A DNA stretch of 64,000 nucleotides, taken from the NCBI GenBank assembly GCA_030272155.1, contig CP126195.1:2773001-2837000 (forward strand). Direction: 5' to 3'. The stretch is from Tetradesmus obliquus. Lineage: Eukaryota > Chlorophyta > Chlorophyceae > Sphaeropleales > Scenedesmaceae. The position numbers were made by a program, and so were the translations under genes. Shown here in pieces: positions 45,941 to 58,311 of this stretch. Numbering within the stretch: the stretch's first letter is position 1; each line of letters opens with the position of its first letter. Below the pieces are notes generated by a model, which searched no databases, was not told the DNA's origin, and was given only the letters and a program-made list of their open reading frames with translations.

Positions 45941-48900
45941 ATGCGTGCAGTTGTGCTTGCTGTGTGCATCTGCTGGGCCGCAGCGGCTGTGTACGCATAC
46001 AGGTATGGTTACGGCTGCCTGTGTAGTCGTCTACATGTGCTAAACTGCCTGAAATGCGCATGCACTGCAGGTCAGTGATGTGCTGGTGTGCGTGCTCTGC
46101 CTTGCAACACATGCTGAATGGCAGCAGTATTGAGGACTGAGATAGAGTTAAGTTACACGGGCCAGGAAGCCATTCTTTGGTTTAGTGGTCTTCCAGCACA
46201 GCTGGGCAGCTTGCAAGCTGCTCTCAAGTTGGCGGGTAGTGCTACACTCCACCTGGTTTGTGCGTGTGTGCATCACCTGCCTGCAGAACTCATGCAACCT
46301 CCCAGTCGCAGCTCACCCGGCAGCTGCAGGACAGCTGCAGCGGGCACCCGCAGCTCACCCTGGTGAATGAGGCGCCATTCAGCGACATGTTTGAGGACGC
46401 GAAAGGGCAGACAAAGTGAGCGGCATGCAATGTACAGCACACATAGAGTAAGGAGCTGACGGTCAGCTGAACTCACTAAAGGTGGTATTGCTGTTTTGGT
46501 GCGGCAGCAGCACCAGTCTCAAGTGACACTGCAATACACACCTTGCATGTCAGCTGAACACCAGATACCATCTGATTACACACTAGCATGCACAACATGC
46601 CACATGCTCCTTTTGCCATGCGTATGTGCAGGTTTGAGGGCAGTGCACTCGCGCTGCTGCAAGGCAAAGCGTGGGTCGCCTTCGACAACATGTTTGCGCT
46701 GGCGCGGCTGCCTGCTGACCTGGACAGCAGCAGCAACAGCAATGGTGATGAGCCTGTGCTGATTGGGCAGCCAGCCGCCAGCAGTCAGTATGAGGTGCGT
46801 GGGATCTATATGTTTGCTAGTATCTGTATGTTTTGCTTCATAGTTCAGTGAATGAGCGGCTGAGTTCTTCAACCTGCAGCTGCTTCAAGATTTTATTGAG
46901 CTGGCTTTGCGCGATGCATCACATAGGGCGCGCAGCTAGCTGCAAGCTGCTGTTTCGAAAAACACATGCACAGCAGTTGTGTATGCGTGCTCTGTGGCAG
47001 ACATTGAGATAGAGTCTGTGAGTGCTTGAGGCGCCAAGCCCAGTTGCAGAAATGCTGCGCATCTTTCACAGCTGACTGTTACGAGCTACGTCTGCTGTGT
47101 TTGCAGGCCTTAACATATGACAGCAGTACTGGACGGCTGCTGGTGGTTGTTGAAGGGGTGGACACAGGAAAAGGGATCATGCCATACGTGCATGTAAGTG
47201 CAGCAACGTTTTCACAGCCATCATACTTGTGACGCAGAGTTCGGACACCACTAGGCAACGCAGCAGACCGGCGTATCCGCACGTGCTCAAAGCTGTGTTC
47301 ACAACACGTAAATGAGGCGAGATCCAACTGATGGCGGTACCGCCGCATCGTGCTGTCACCAGTTGGCTTGTCAGCAGCTGTGCTTTCTGCTGTACTACAT
47401 CTGCGCATGCCTAGAAGCAGAACGGGTTGCCACCTTTGTTTGGCGCCAAGTATTCATCACCTGTTTCTGACTGCTGCAGGAGCTGGCGGTGCAGGCTGGC
47501 AGCGCAGGCGCTGCCTTAGTGCAGAAGTGCCCAGTCAACTTCAAGCTGGCGTCTGCAAACAAGGGCTTTGAGGGAGCACATGTGTTCAAGGGCAAGGACG
47601 GCGGCAGGTACCTGCTCGGTCTGTGCGAAGGTGGGCGCGCAGCAGCACTGGGATGGCGCAGCGCCCGTGCGTGCTGCGGCAGCCTGAACTCCGCACAAAC
47701 GCATGAGGTTCAAGAGATGCTGCTGATGGATGGTGCAGGCTTCCATTACTGCATGGCTCAGGTGTTACGCATGCCGCACTGCCGCACTGCTGCTGCTGCA
47801 GGCAACTTCTGCAGCATTACTGCATTACTACATCCTGCACTGCTCAGGTGTTACGCATGCTGCACTGCCGCACTGCTGCTGCTGCTGCTGCAGGCAACTT
47901 TTGCAGCTCTGGTGAGAAGGGCAGGCGGCCTGGCAACGGGCGGCTGTTGGTCACAAAGTTCAACGGCAAGGCTGCAGGCGCGGGCTGTGCCTGGGACTAC
48001 GTGAAGACGCTCAACATCCCCTCAGACGCGTACTTTGAAGACTATTCAGACATTGCGGTGTCGGGGAACCAGGTGAGGCCGCCTGCAGCAGGGAGTTGCA
48101 CAGCACAGTGGACGGCATGAGCCACCATGCTGCTGCTGGCTGAGATGTCCTTGCAGTTCCTGTGCACCAGCTGCCCTGGTGAATGCGGTGCTCGCTCAAG
48201 TCCACCACACAGCCCCTGCATGCCATCTGATGCTCACCTGCAGCCTCAGGCATGCCGTACCACAGTGCGGCTGTTGGCTGGTGGTGTTATGTATTTATTG
48301 CATGTCGATGCATGCAAGCAGGCTAGCGACATACCTACTGTGATGTGTGCTCTGCTGTGCCCGGCAGGTGGCCATCATCTCCCAGGCCAGCTCATCGCTG
48401 TGGCTGGGCAGCTTTGACTTTGACGCCCTGGCCTTCGCGCCTGGCAAGGGCAGCGTGTTTGACTTCCCGCGCACAGACAAATGCAATGTGAGTGGTTGCT
48501 GCAAGAGCGCACAGACAAATGCAATGTGAGTGGTTGCTGCAAGAGCGGCGCTAAGCCTCATATGCTCTTTGGCAAGCCGTAGCTGTCAGCTGCATGGCAT
48601 GGTGGCTGGTGGGCCGCTAAGAAGCACAGAGCAGCGGGACATGGCACTCAAAGACTGCTGCATTGTACACGTCTGCAACTCTTTTCAGTTTGCGGATTAG
48701 TTTGCACAGCTGAGTCCTGCATGCTGCAGAACACAGTTGCTTGCCTGCTTGCATGCTGTACAAGGACCATCAGTTGTTGTTCCTTTGCGTTGCTGCAGGT
48801 CAAGTACTGCAATGTGGAGGGCATCGCCTTCCTTGGGGCCGGCCGCTTCCTGGTGGTCAGCGACAAGGCCAGCAGCAGCAAGCAGGCAGACAGGTGCCAG

Positions 48901-48942
48901 AAGCACGACCAGCGCATAAGCACCTTTGCGCTGCCACAGTAG
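45941..48942 (+). CDS. Secreted beta-propeller-like protein (esterase-like phytase / SdiA-regulated type), 344 aa
   Basis: Eight exons: 45941-46002, 46287-46415, 46632-46794, 47107-47193, 47480-47630, 47894-48072, 48368-48487, 48799-48942; phases fit throughout. The start MRAVVLAVCICWAAAAVYA is a clear signal peptide. The mature part has repeated blade-like strands: FEGSALALLQGKAWVAFDN, TYDSSTGRLLVVVEG, GFEGAHVFKGKDGGRYLLGL, YSDIAVSGNQVAIISQ, and VEGIAFLGAGRFLVVSD near the end. This F/VEG(I/S)A ... L ... R(F/L)L(V)VSD style is that of SdiA-regulated and esterase-like phytase propellers, as I recall them. About nine cysteines fit an extracytoplasmic location. Enzyme activity is not provable from this. 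The last residues are plain, with no anchor. Confidence 0.7.
47756..47908 (+). repeat. Duplicated acceptor region before exon 47894-48072
   Basis: 47756-47816 and 47842-47908 are near-identical copies containing a (CTG)nCAG acceptor followed by GGCAACTT. The copies differ in the number of CTG units and a few bases. The first acceptor would lead into a different frame context and is presumably a decoy. Confidence 0.85.
48471..48546 (+). repeat. 38-bp tandem duplication spanning a 5' splice site
   Basis: Two perfect copies of a 38-bp unit beginning GCACAGACAAATGCAATGTG. Each contains the last codons of exon 48368-48487 and the donor AAT|GTGAGT. The first donor fits the phase of the next exon. 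Using the second would add 38 nt and shift the frame. Confidence 0.95.
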
Positions 48943-50240
48943 AGGCAGCCTGGCATGCTGTGGCTGGCCAGGAGTGGAGTTGCAAATGGGTTTACTGCTG
49001 CTGTCCCTGCTGCGGCCTTTTCATGGGATAACCGACCCCAAGGCGTCTGTGGGGTTGGGTTTAGGCGGCCAACAGGAATAAGTTGTGCGGTCAACACACC
49101 AGCCAAAATGAAGCTGCTGCAGTGAGGAGCTGCAGCAGCTGATGGCCAGCTGGTCTGTTTGCCAGGGGGCCTGCTGCAACAGTTAAACGAGCTGGCCACA
49201 ACTTGTGTACAATTTCAGCATGCATTGATTTGGTTTGGCACCATACAATAACACATTGCGTGTTTACACCAAGTCAAAACAGTCGATTGCTTACAAGTTG
49301 ACGGGGGTTTACATGTCAGCAGTTAAACAACTTTGGGGTGGCAAGCCCATGCTGCTGCTTATCTTACTGGTGGTGCTCAGCAGGTTGTAGGCTACAACAA
49401 CCTTGTGCTAGTCTGCTGATGAAGTTTTGTCGTTTTACTAACACGCCCTGCCATCTCAGCTGTGATGGTCACCATGTGTGCAAATTTTGGAAGCCTGCCA
49501 TGCTCTGAAACACTGTGCGGTGTACTTCCTAGTTGACGCTTCTCAGAAGGCACTGTGGTTGAACTGCCATGACATGTGTGGTGGCGTGGAGATCTGTAGG
49601 CCGGCTCTCTTGTTGTTTGACTTTACCGTAATGTTTGTCACCACATTGGAGCAGTGCAGTGCGCATTGCCGCACCAGTCGGGCAGCGGCTGCCAGAGGGG
49701 CTTTGGGACTCCCAAGTTGGAATCCTGTTGATGTAACAAGCAACAGCCTTGCACAGACCTGCATGCTCCTTCAGCGCATCGTCGAGTGGACTTAGAATTG
49801 GTCTTGAGTTTACCAGGCTGTGGGCTCAACACGCTTGGATGCTGGGGTGCTGGGGTGCTTCGAAGGGTACATTCTGTCTGGTCATTTGCAATGCTGCCCC
49901 TCTTTACAGCACCTCAGCAAGTCCCATCAGGTTTTTTCCACGCAGGATTGACACCTGGCATTGAACACGCTTTGATTACTGATCGTACAAATTTACAGAG
50001 TACAGAAGCGGTACTTTGTATCACTGCACAAGCGCAGGCAAAAGGATGAGTCACAGACGCAAATGCCAACATGTGTAACAGACTGGGCACACGTTTGGCA
50101 AAGCGAGCCACAATGCAGATGCATTTCCATTCGTGGTGCACAGGGTAGCATGGCCGCACACGCATATACTGTGTTTCAGCAGTGCGTTGAAATCCATGCC
50201 AAGCCCAATCTTGAACATGCACTTGCTGACCCGTGACACG
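48943..50240. other. Convergent intergenic region
   Basis: It lies between the ends of a plus-strand and a minus-strand gene, so it holds two 3' UTRs. There is no coding evidence. The centre (49200-49480) is comparatively AT-rich. A TTACA at 49993-49997 may be the poly(A) signal of the minus-strand gene. Confidence 0.45.
49993..49997 (-). promoter_or_regulatory. Possible poly(A) signal TGTAA
   Basis: TGTAA on the minus strand, about 245 bp past the stop at 50241. TGTAA is the usual chlorophycean poly(A) word. A five-base match alone is weak. Confidence 0.35.
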
Positions 50241-50421
50241 CTACACAGTGGGTGCTGCGCTCTGCTGCTGCTCCTGCTGCTGGTGCTGCTCTTGCTGCTC
50301 TTCATGCCGTTGATGGCCCCGCAGCGACTCCGAACTCCCGTGCTGCTGCTGCTGCTGCTCCTGCAGTGCCGGCAGCAGCAACAACGGGTCCCTTTCCAAC
50401 TGCCGCTGCTCATCTTCTAGC

Positions 50422-50456
<35 letters not shown>

Positions 50457-53400
50457 AACGCCAGCTGCTAATCCATCGCCAGTCCCGCCCGGCATCCCAC
50501 CACCATCAGCGCCTTCAAGCAGCAGCTCTTCATCAGCATCACCATCAAGGCTGTACTGAGACACCAGCAAGTGTGAGACTTGTTCCGACTGCTGCTCCTG
50601 CAGCAGCTGCAACGGCACCGCACCAGGCTGGCCCTGCAGCAGCGGCAGCAGCGGCAGATCAGCAGCAGGCTGCTGGTGCGGCTGTGCTTGCCGCTCCTGC
50701 TGCTGTAACTCCGCAAGCGACAGCGCTATCGCCTGCTGCAACATCTCCTCCTCCTCTTGCAGCGACAGCGGCACACGGCTGACCTGCTGCTGCTGCTGCT
50801 GCTGCTGCTGGCTTGGCTGCACCGACCCCAAAGCTGCTGGAGGGTCTAGTGGCTGCTGCTGCTGCTGCTGCTGCTGCATCTCTTGCAATGATGCAGCTAT
50901 GGCGGCAGCCAAGTCATCTTCAGCAGAAAGTGCATGTGCCGCTCCTGCCAGTGCCCAGGTGCCTTGCAACCGCTGCTGACGATGCTGCAGCCACGGTGCC
51001 TGCTGCTGCTGCTGCTGCTCTAGTTGCACAGACTCTGGATCTAAGGGCCCTAGCACATCTGCGCCAGCTGCTGCTTGCGCTGGACCCTGCTGCTGCTGCT
51101 GCCTCTGCCCTGCTGCAGCAGTTGCTGTGTCTCCAGCCACGGGTGAGGTACCAAATCTCGGCAGCTGCGGGGCACTCACACTGCTGCTGTCGCTACCGGC
51201 TGCTGCACCATTCGCTGCAGCGCCATCCGTTGCCGCCGCAGCATTGCTGCCAGTTGCATTGCCTCTGAACAGCAGCAGCCGCTTCAGCTGCTGCCCGCCT
51301 GCTGCAAGCAAGGCGGCACCAGGGCTGCTGCTGCGCACAGTGCTGCTGCTGCTGCTGGCCTGCCGGCCAGCAGGGGCTGACTCATTCCTCTGCCGCCGGC
51401 CTGCAGCAGGACTTCTGCTGCCACTGTTGCTGCCGCCCGCTGCGGCGCCTGCTGCTGCTGCTGCTGCTGCATTGGATGAAGACGAGAGCCCCAAGGGACC
51501 ACCTGCAGCTACCGGCAGTGGTATCGCGCCGAGATCACCTCTGCTGCCAACTTCAAAGCCATCTGCAACTAGCTGTGCGCGCAAGCCATCCAAATCATGC
51601 AGGTGGCGGTGGCGCCTGCTATGCTGCTCCTGATGCTGCTGCTGCTGCAGCCCCGCCGGCAGCTGCGCAACCCTGCTGCCGCCAGGGCTCATGCTGCTGC
51701 CGCTGCTGCCTGCCGTCGGCCGTGATGGGCTGCTGAACGCACTCCTGCTGCCTGCACCGGCCGCGCGAGGCGAGTTCAAGCCATCCCTGCACCCGTCTGC
51801 TCCAGCGCTGCCACTGCTGCTGCCGCTACCCACCCTAGCTGGTTCAGCCTCTGCATACTCAGCTGCTGCTGCCGGGTCATCCAGCAGCAGTGCCGCTGCT
51901 GCTGCCTGCCTGTCCTCTGGCGCCAGGTCACTGAGTGAGGTGACTCCCTCAAAGCTCCAGGGGGTGTTGATGAAGCCGTTGGCCCTGTCCACCTGCTCCG
52001 GTGGCTCGCCAGCCAGGTTGAGCGAGCCGTGGCGCAGCAGCTGCTGCGTGTCAGCCTGCGGGTGCAGCCATTTTCCAGCAGCCGGATGAGGGTTGGCTTT
52101 GCATTTTAGGTGGAGCATCACGAAGTGCCAGCAATGAGCAAGACGCAGCAGCCGCAACCAGGCAACTCAGCAATCAGCCAATCAGTATGCGTGCATCATG
52201 CAATGCGGCAAGCGCACCGTGTGCCCTGGCAGCAGCACCAGGTCCAGCTTGAGCTGCTGGTGGAAGAAGCAGCACACGCTGGAGTAGAAGAAGGCGGGCC
52301 GCGGGTGGTTGTGGTCGCCGTCAAAGCGCACGATGTTCTTGTAAACAGCGTAGGCCCCCGCGCTGTTGTAGGCCTCGTGCAGCTTTTCTGCACGCCACAG
52401 CGGCAGCGGCAGCAGCAGGGGCAGGGGCAGCAGCAGGGGCAGTGTATTTAACATGCATTCCAGAGCTGTAGAGAGTATCCTGCATGTCAGTGGATGCGAC
52501 GTGGTACTATACCAACTGACGGAGCCACGCCACCACTTGAGTGACATTTCAGCGATGCAATCACCGTGGTGATGAGTGGCCAGCTGCCCTTGCCTCTGCT
52601 GCAGCTTTTTCTGTGTGTCAACCACCAACCACTACCCCACCTGTGACAAGGAGCAGCAATGCAACCTCACAACAAGCAACGCAAGCAGAAAAAAGCAAGC
52701 AGCAGCAAGTCATCTCCGCCCTGCGCACCTGTGTGGTGTATGCCGATGAAGCTGTCCTCCCGGCCATGCCCAAACATGGCAGGGATGAGCGAGCGGCCCA
52801 CGGCGTCCAGCGGCGCCACCGCGTTGATGTCCGCGCCCGCCTTGCGCTTCACGCTCGCACGCATCAGCTTCAGCGCCAGCTTCAGCATCACCTGCAAGGA
52901 AGCGCGCACCGCCACATTATACATCAACAAAACTGTAGTGCAAGCACACTAGAAGTGTGCTGTTTCAGCTAAGCAAGCTGTGCGGGGTACAACTGTGGCA
53001 AAGTGACGACCTCGCACACGCAGCAGTGTAGGTGTGCGCGCAGTGCCCGCACGTGCAGTCAGTGGTGCTGACCAACAGCAGCGACATGTGTGCACTAATC
53101 AGAGCCCAAACGCTGCACTTCGCACTCACAGACATGCAGACGGCGCTGCTCTCTATCAGTAAGAAGCCAGGCAACCAGCCAGCTATGCAGCCAGGCACAC
53201 AGCCAGGCATGCTGCTCCCACCTTGGGTATGGGCAGCCGCTGGCTGACCACAATCTCCAGCATGAGGTCTGTCAGCCGGCTGAAGGGGCTGTCAAGCACC
53301 TGGCAGCACCACACAGGATACAGGCAGCACAGGCAGCAGCAGCTCAGACTGCAGCGTGCAGGGCAACTCAAGCTGTTGCGAGGGGTCTTGGGCAGTGCCT

Positions 53401-55230
53401 CCTCCTAGACGAGGCTCTTGCTGCACCAGCAGATGCGACATACGCCACAGTCCGGGATCCTGTTGCTGTGCTGGTGTAGTTTCACTGTGAAGCAAAGCAG
53501 CTGTCCGTTTGCAACATCTCAATGCCGCATAGCTCATCGCACATGCGCTGCCAACGAAGCCCCTCACTGCTTGTATGAACTGGACCCTGCCGCCTGACAC
53601 AACACCCTCACCATGCCAGCGATGTCAGGGTCCCGTGCACTGTACAGCAGCGCAGTGACAGCGCCCATGGAGCGGCCCCACAGCCCGATGCTGCTCACGC
53701 CGCCCTGCGTCCTCAGGTGGTCGATCACGACCGCCAAATCATCCACCTCATGTGCACCCAGCGTGACCCACTTGCCATCAGACAGCCCAGAGCCCTGCAG
53801 GACACCGCGCAGGATAATGCACAGCATCAGCAACAGCAGCAGCTGGGGTTGATGCAGGAGGGCAGCAGGGGAGCAGTGCAAGGAGGTGGTGCAGGTGGTG
53901 CAAGTACACTGTCGCTGCTGCTGGCGCTGCCTTTGCTGACGTATGTCTATTGCCAGCCTGGCGGCAATGTTGGTTGTGCTCACGATTGCTTTCAAAAGGC
54001 AAGCATGAAACAGCAAGCACTATGGCGAGGTGTAATGTAATGTATTGTCAACTTGCAACTGTGAACGGGTGCAAGTAGAGCCCCCTCACGTTGGTACTTG
54101 TTAATTAGCAAGTAAACAGACATGCTGGCGCTATGCGCAACAGTGCTGATGCTTCAGCAGCATCTATTTGCTGTGCTTCTGCTACTGAACACGCTGCGGC
54201 TGTCTCTGCTGCTGATGGCTCAACCTGCACAATCATGTTTGAATCGATCAAGCAGGCTCTTACGGTGAAGTCAAAGGCGACCACACCGACCCCACAGGGC
54301 AGCAGGTGCCACACAGCCTCCTCTGCGTCGCGCCTGCTGCCGCTGTTGCAGTGGCAGTACACCACAACTGGCAGCTTGTCATCCCGCGTCTTGGTATTCA
54401 TGGGCAGGTAGTGGCTGACCATGATCTGCTGCCCAAGCTTGCTCTTCTGCAGTGACAGCAGCAGCAGCACATCACTTTTGCTGATTGCGGGATGCAAAAG
54501 GGCTGGTGTAGAGATGTGCTTAGACATCAGCTGTTGGGTGCACGCACACTGCACTGCTCGCCGACTTTTGGCACTGCTGTCTGCCAACTATACCATTGAG
54601 CTGACAGCTGCCCGCTGCTGCTGCTGCATCTGCTACCTGCCAATCTGCAGGAAGCATGGATTTGACTGGGTATCGGTCAAATGCATGTGACACCGCACTA
54701 TGTGCAGTAGGCGCAGCTGGCAAAGGCAGCTCTGCAGATGCTGCTGTGCATCCACGACTTCTGTCCTCTCTGCTTGCTGCCTCGGCTCCTGCTGCTGTTG
54801 TCCTGTGGGCACTGCTGTTCCTGCTGTGTGGCATGCAGGGTGCTCTCACCAGCTCATAGTCAATGCGCGATGCCTCCATGTTGCCAACCATGAAGGCATG
54901 TGTGCGCCCTCCCAGCAGCTCCTCAGGGCTGTACACATCCCTGTGAGCAGCAGCAGGTGTGCTGTGCTTGCTGCTTGTTGGAATTGAGCGGTACGAGGGG
55001 ATGGATGCATACCAGCAGCTAGCAATCTGTATCTGCTGCATCACGCTGCTGTCAGCACTCGCAGGAATGCCGCCATGTGCAAGCAAAATAAGACACTCCA
55101 CTGCAACGGGCATGCACCATCCACAGCAAGTGTGCAGGCAAGCCAACCCCTTGATGCTGTGATGTGTTGCTGTTGCCCACCTGGGTGGTCTGCAAATGGC
55201 ATCAACCAGCTGGTCCCAGATGCCAGCCAT
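50241..55230 (-). CDS. Alpha/beta hydrolase (plant S33-like family) with long Gln-rich tail and two UIMs, 910 aa
   Basis: Eight exons: 55230-55181, 54940-54850, 54446-54264, 53794-53612, 53299-53222, 52891-52729, 52387-52218, 52055-50241; all phases fit. The start MAGIWDQLVDAICRPPR matches the MDQLVNFxIRPPR start of the plant family. Residues 1-306 are the hydrolase: VVVYCHCNSGS (plants usually have YCHGNSG), nucleophile Ser150 in GLWGRSMGAVT, Asp241 in FGHGREDSF and His275 in FDGDHNHPRP. The last exon gives 600 residues rich in Gln, Ala and Ser. They include two ubiquitin-interacting motifs: EDDLAAAIAASLQEM at about 683-700 and EEEEMLQQAIALSLAEL at about 738-757. UIMs bind ubiquitin helically, so a ubiquitin-linked serine hydrolase, substrate unknown, is inferred. 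Confidence 0.85.
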
Positions 55231-56484
55231 GGAGCCAGCGGCAAAGATCCCAAAGTAATAATACTATGCTTCGCTTCGGTGCTCATGAAGGAGACCATCG
55301 CTGAGGCATGGTTTGCGATGCACTGCACTGCTTATCAGCAAGTGCAGGAAGCTGCACTCGTATACGCGCGAAACTTTTGGTTTGAAGCAACGTCGACTAA
55401 TACGTTTGCCTCGCTAGAGGCTGTTTCCGAGAGGCTCGGCCTTATCAGCAATCGATCGCAGCTACTGTCCGCCTCAACAGGCTCTCAATACAATCTGATG
55501 TTGAAAACCATACGTAGGTTAGATGACTACAGAAGCTGAGCGGCCAGAGTAAAACAACCCCTTGCACTGTATCTGTCCTGCCTGACTCAAACTCATTACA
55601 GAGAGGGTTTTGTCAAGGATCGCCATGCCCCTGCCAACCAACGGCTGGCACAAGGACCTGGACGCTTTAGAAACGCTGCAGCAAACGATGTTCACCATGC
55701 CAACACAGTGCAACAGGTGGCACTCGGCAGTGCACACCCTAGCACCTGTTGAAATGACCAGGCTCCTTGAATGCGGCATTTGCCAGCATCTTGTCAAACC
55801 AAAGACGTCAAGTCCAGCAGTTCTGTATCATGGTATATTTTGCCCTGACGATACCACTTGCCGCATTTGCGGCGTGCAGACGCCTGCAGATGTGAACAGA
55901 AAGTCAGCGTGCACCCAGACAGATGGTCACGCCTGACCCGATGGAACTATGACCTCAAAGACCCACATCCTGCACAGGAGGTGTCAACCATGTACAAAGC
56001 AACATGCAAGAAACAAAGCAGGTGTCTGTCGATGCAAAAGCGGCAGCCATCGCCGAAACCTCCTTCAACTTCTACTTGAAGTAGATCAAAGACACACGAA
56101 ATGGCGGAGTCACACTGGGTGACACCAGTAAGAAGTGTGGGACACTTATTTCCGGTCAGATGCTCCCCTCAATTATTGCTTTTTGCACTGTCAGCACAGG
56201 TCCCAGCACAGAGCCGCACCACCAACCCATCAGAAAACTGGGCAATGAGTCATCAAGGAGCCCAGATGCAGGTACAAGCTCAAAACGCTGTCTTGCTGCC
56301 GCAGCCCTTCACTTTCAACTAAATGGAAGCGTTTAAGCTGCAGCGCAGCAGGCAGCAGAATTAAATTCCAAGCTGAAACATCAGGATGCACATCTTGAAG
56401 TTGATCGTGTCTCATACCAGCACTGCCAAAGATGCACGCGCCACGGGTGCTAGAAAGAGAACAGCAGCGCTTTTGTGCTGCGCT
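55231..56484. other. Spacer between two minus-strand genes with unexplained open frames
   Basis: It should hold the 5' flank of the UIM hydrolase gene and the 3' UTR of the membrane-protein gene. The composition is unlike the introns: few CTG runs and more AT. Two plus-strand open stretches, to 55539 and 55610-55936, are longer than most noise. The second has paired cysteines (CGICQ ... CPDDTTCRICG). I find no splice chain, start context or family match that makes them a gene. Confidence 0.4.
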
Positions 56485-58062
56485 TCACAGCTGGATGACG
56501 CCGGAAGACACAGGGTTTAGCATTGGCAGCAAGCTCCTGGCGCGCTGGCTGATGACGATCGACAGGTACGCATGCCATGTCAAGCTGAGGCCAAACACCT
56601 GCAGATGGCACAGCCAACAAGCACGGCATCGGAACCAGTGTGGATGTCATGCTTTGGCATGCAAGCTGCATGCTGCATGGGCAGGCTGAGCAAGCGAGTA
56701 CTGCCAGGCCCAACCGGAGCCAAAGACACCGTGAACATCAAAAGTTGGCACAACAGCTGACACACCAGTGGCTGCAAGCTGCACGTCACGTGCATGGCAC
56801 CACGGTGTCAACCCTGCACATTCAAGACGCTAGCTAGCACAACTCATGCTGTCAATGCATACTCTGTGCCACCACGCTGTTAGACGCAGTCATGCTGGAA
56901 ACAGCAGCCAGTGCACCATGCCATGGCACTCACCACTGCATAATTCATGACGGAAGTGCATGCCTCATCGCCCTCACAGTCCACGGTCCACACCAGCAGC
57001 AGGTCCACAAACGCTGTCAAACAGTCCAGGAAGAACGCAGCTGCGCCACATGAGGCTGCCAGCTTCACCTGGCTGCCAAGCTCTAGTCCTGCAAGCAGCA
57101 GCAGCAAATGCAGCAGCAGAGGCAGTAAAGCCCTCCCTGACAGAAGTCAACACGTCGGCTCTATAGCTGTCACCTGGCGCTGTGTTGCTCTGCATGACAT
57201 GCTTAAGCTGTTGGTCTGCGAGCCGACAGGTAGCACTCCTGGTCTGGGCAGTACTGACTTAGCAGCAGCTGCTCCTGCATGAGCCCGTGCTACAGCAGTC
57301 CCATGCCTGGCAGATGCTGGACATCCTGCAGGAGCCGGCCACAACTGCTCACCATCTGCAGCCGTGCGCCTGCACAGGTACACGCCGCTGGCCATCACAC
57401 ACAGGATGCACGCCACCTCAGCGCCCAGGAACAGCCCCGTGGTCACAAAGAACGGCGCAAACAGCAGCAGCATCACGATGCTGGAGATCATCCAGGCAAG
57501 CATCACGCCGCGCTGACTGCGCCACAGCAGCAGCACATCTGGCAGGTCTTGCAGGAAGACTAGGCCAGCCTCGTTGGCTGGCCGTGTTGAGAATGCTGGG
57601 TATGCTGCTATGGATGCTTGGATGTCGATGTCGCTGCTGCGCCGCCTCTGGCTGGGTTGGCGCTGTGGGGCTGGTTGGGGGCCTGCTGTTGCTGTTGACT
57701 GAGCTGCTTGCTGCTCCTGCTGATGCTTCTGTGAGCCGCTGGGTGAGCTGTGCTCAGCTGCAGGATGAAGAAACAGGCATTAGTGCTAAGCCACAGATGC
57801 TTGCATGTTGTGACAGAAGGTGCCAGCTCAGCAGTGCTGTGGGTGTGTCATGGATGCAACACAGCTGTTGCAGCAGACGCTACCCGCTACACGCTGAGCA
57901 CCTGGGGACACTCGCTGCGCTAAGAAGCGGGTACTGGAAAGTTGCAATTCACAGCCACGAGGTGTGGCCATTACCTTCATGGTCGAGCAGCAGGGGCATC
58001 TTGTGTTCCTCTTCTGTGTAGTCCAGCGACTCGTGCCTGCTACCTTCGTGTGCTGCAGCCAT
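56485..58062 (-). CDS. Small multi-pass membrane protein of unknown function, 253 aa
   Basis: Four exons: 58062-57975, 57757-57353, 57088-56934, 56598-56485; phases 1, 1, 0 fit. The start MAAAHEGSRHESLDYTEEEH is soluble and acidic. A Gln/Ser/Arg-rich stretch follows to about residue 110, then a hydrophobic core: LAWMISSIVMLLLFAPFF, a second helix through ACILCVMASGVYLC, a third around AAFFLDCLTAFVDLLLVW, and a fourth around LTWHAYLSIVI. Three or four transmembrane helices are predicted by eye. A short extramembrane loop WTVDCEGDEACTSV has two Cys. No family is recognised. The last exon is short but joins cleanly and ends in a plain tail. Confidence 0.6.
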
Positions 58063-58311
58063 TCTCTAGTGTTGCTGTAGCTATGTCAAGTACAATGCGT
58101 TGTGCTTGCTTGCTCACAACGCGGACAGCTGGGAGCTCGCTTTGTACTCCAACTACGTTAACGGTCGTCACTAAGCACGCACAGAAGCAGCTCAAACTGT
58201 TTGCTTTATTCGAAGCTACAAACTACTGCACGACCATGATTCCGGGACAAGCGGCTTCACATATGCACCCCCCCAAAACAACCCTAACACTGCTGACAAG
58301 GCTCATCAGTG

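Noticed and set aside
50252-52089. Long plus-strand open frames rich in Ala/Leu/Pro
   Set aside because: They lie antisense to the Gln/Ser-rich last exon of the UIM hydrolase. Triplet repeats keep all frames open, and no start, splice or domain supports them.
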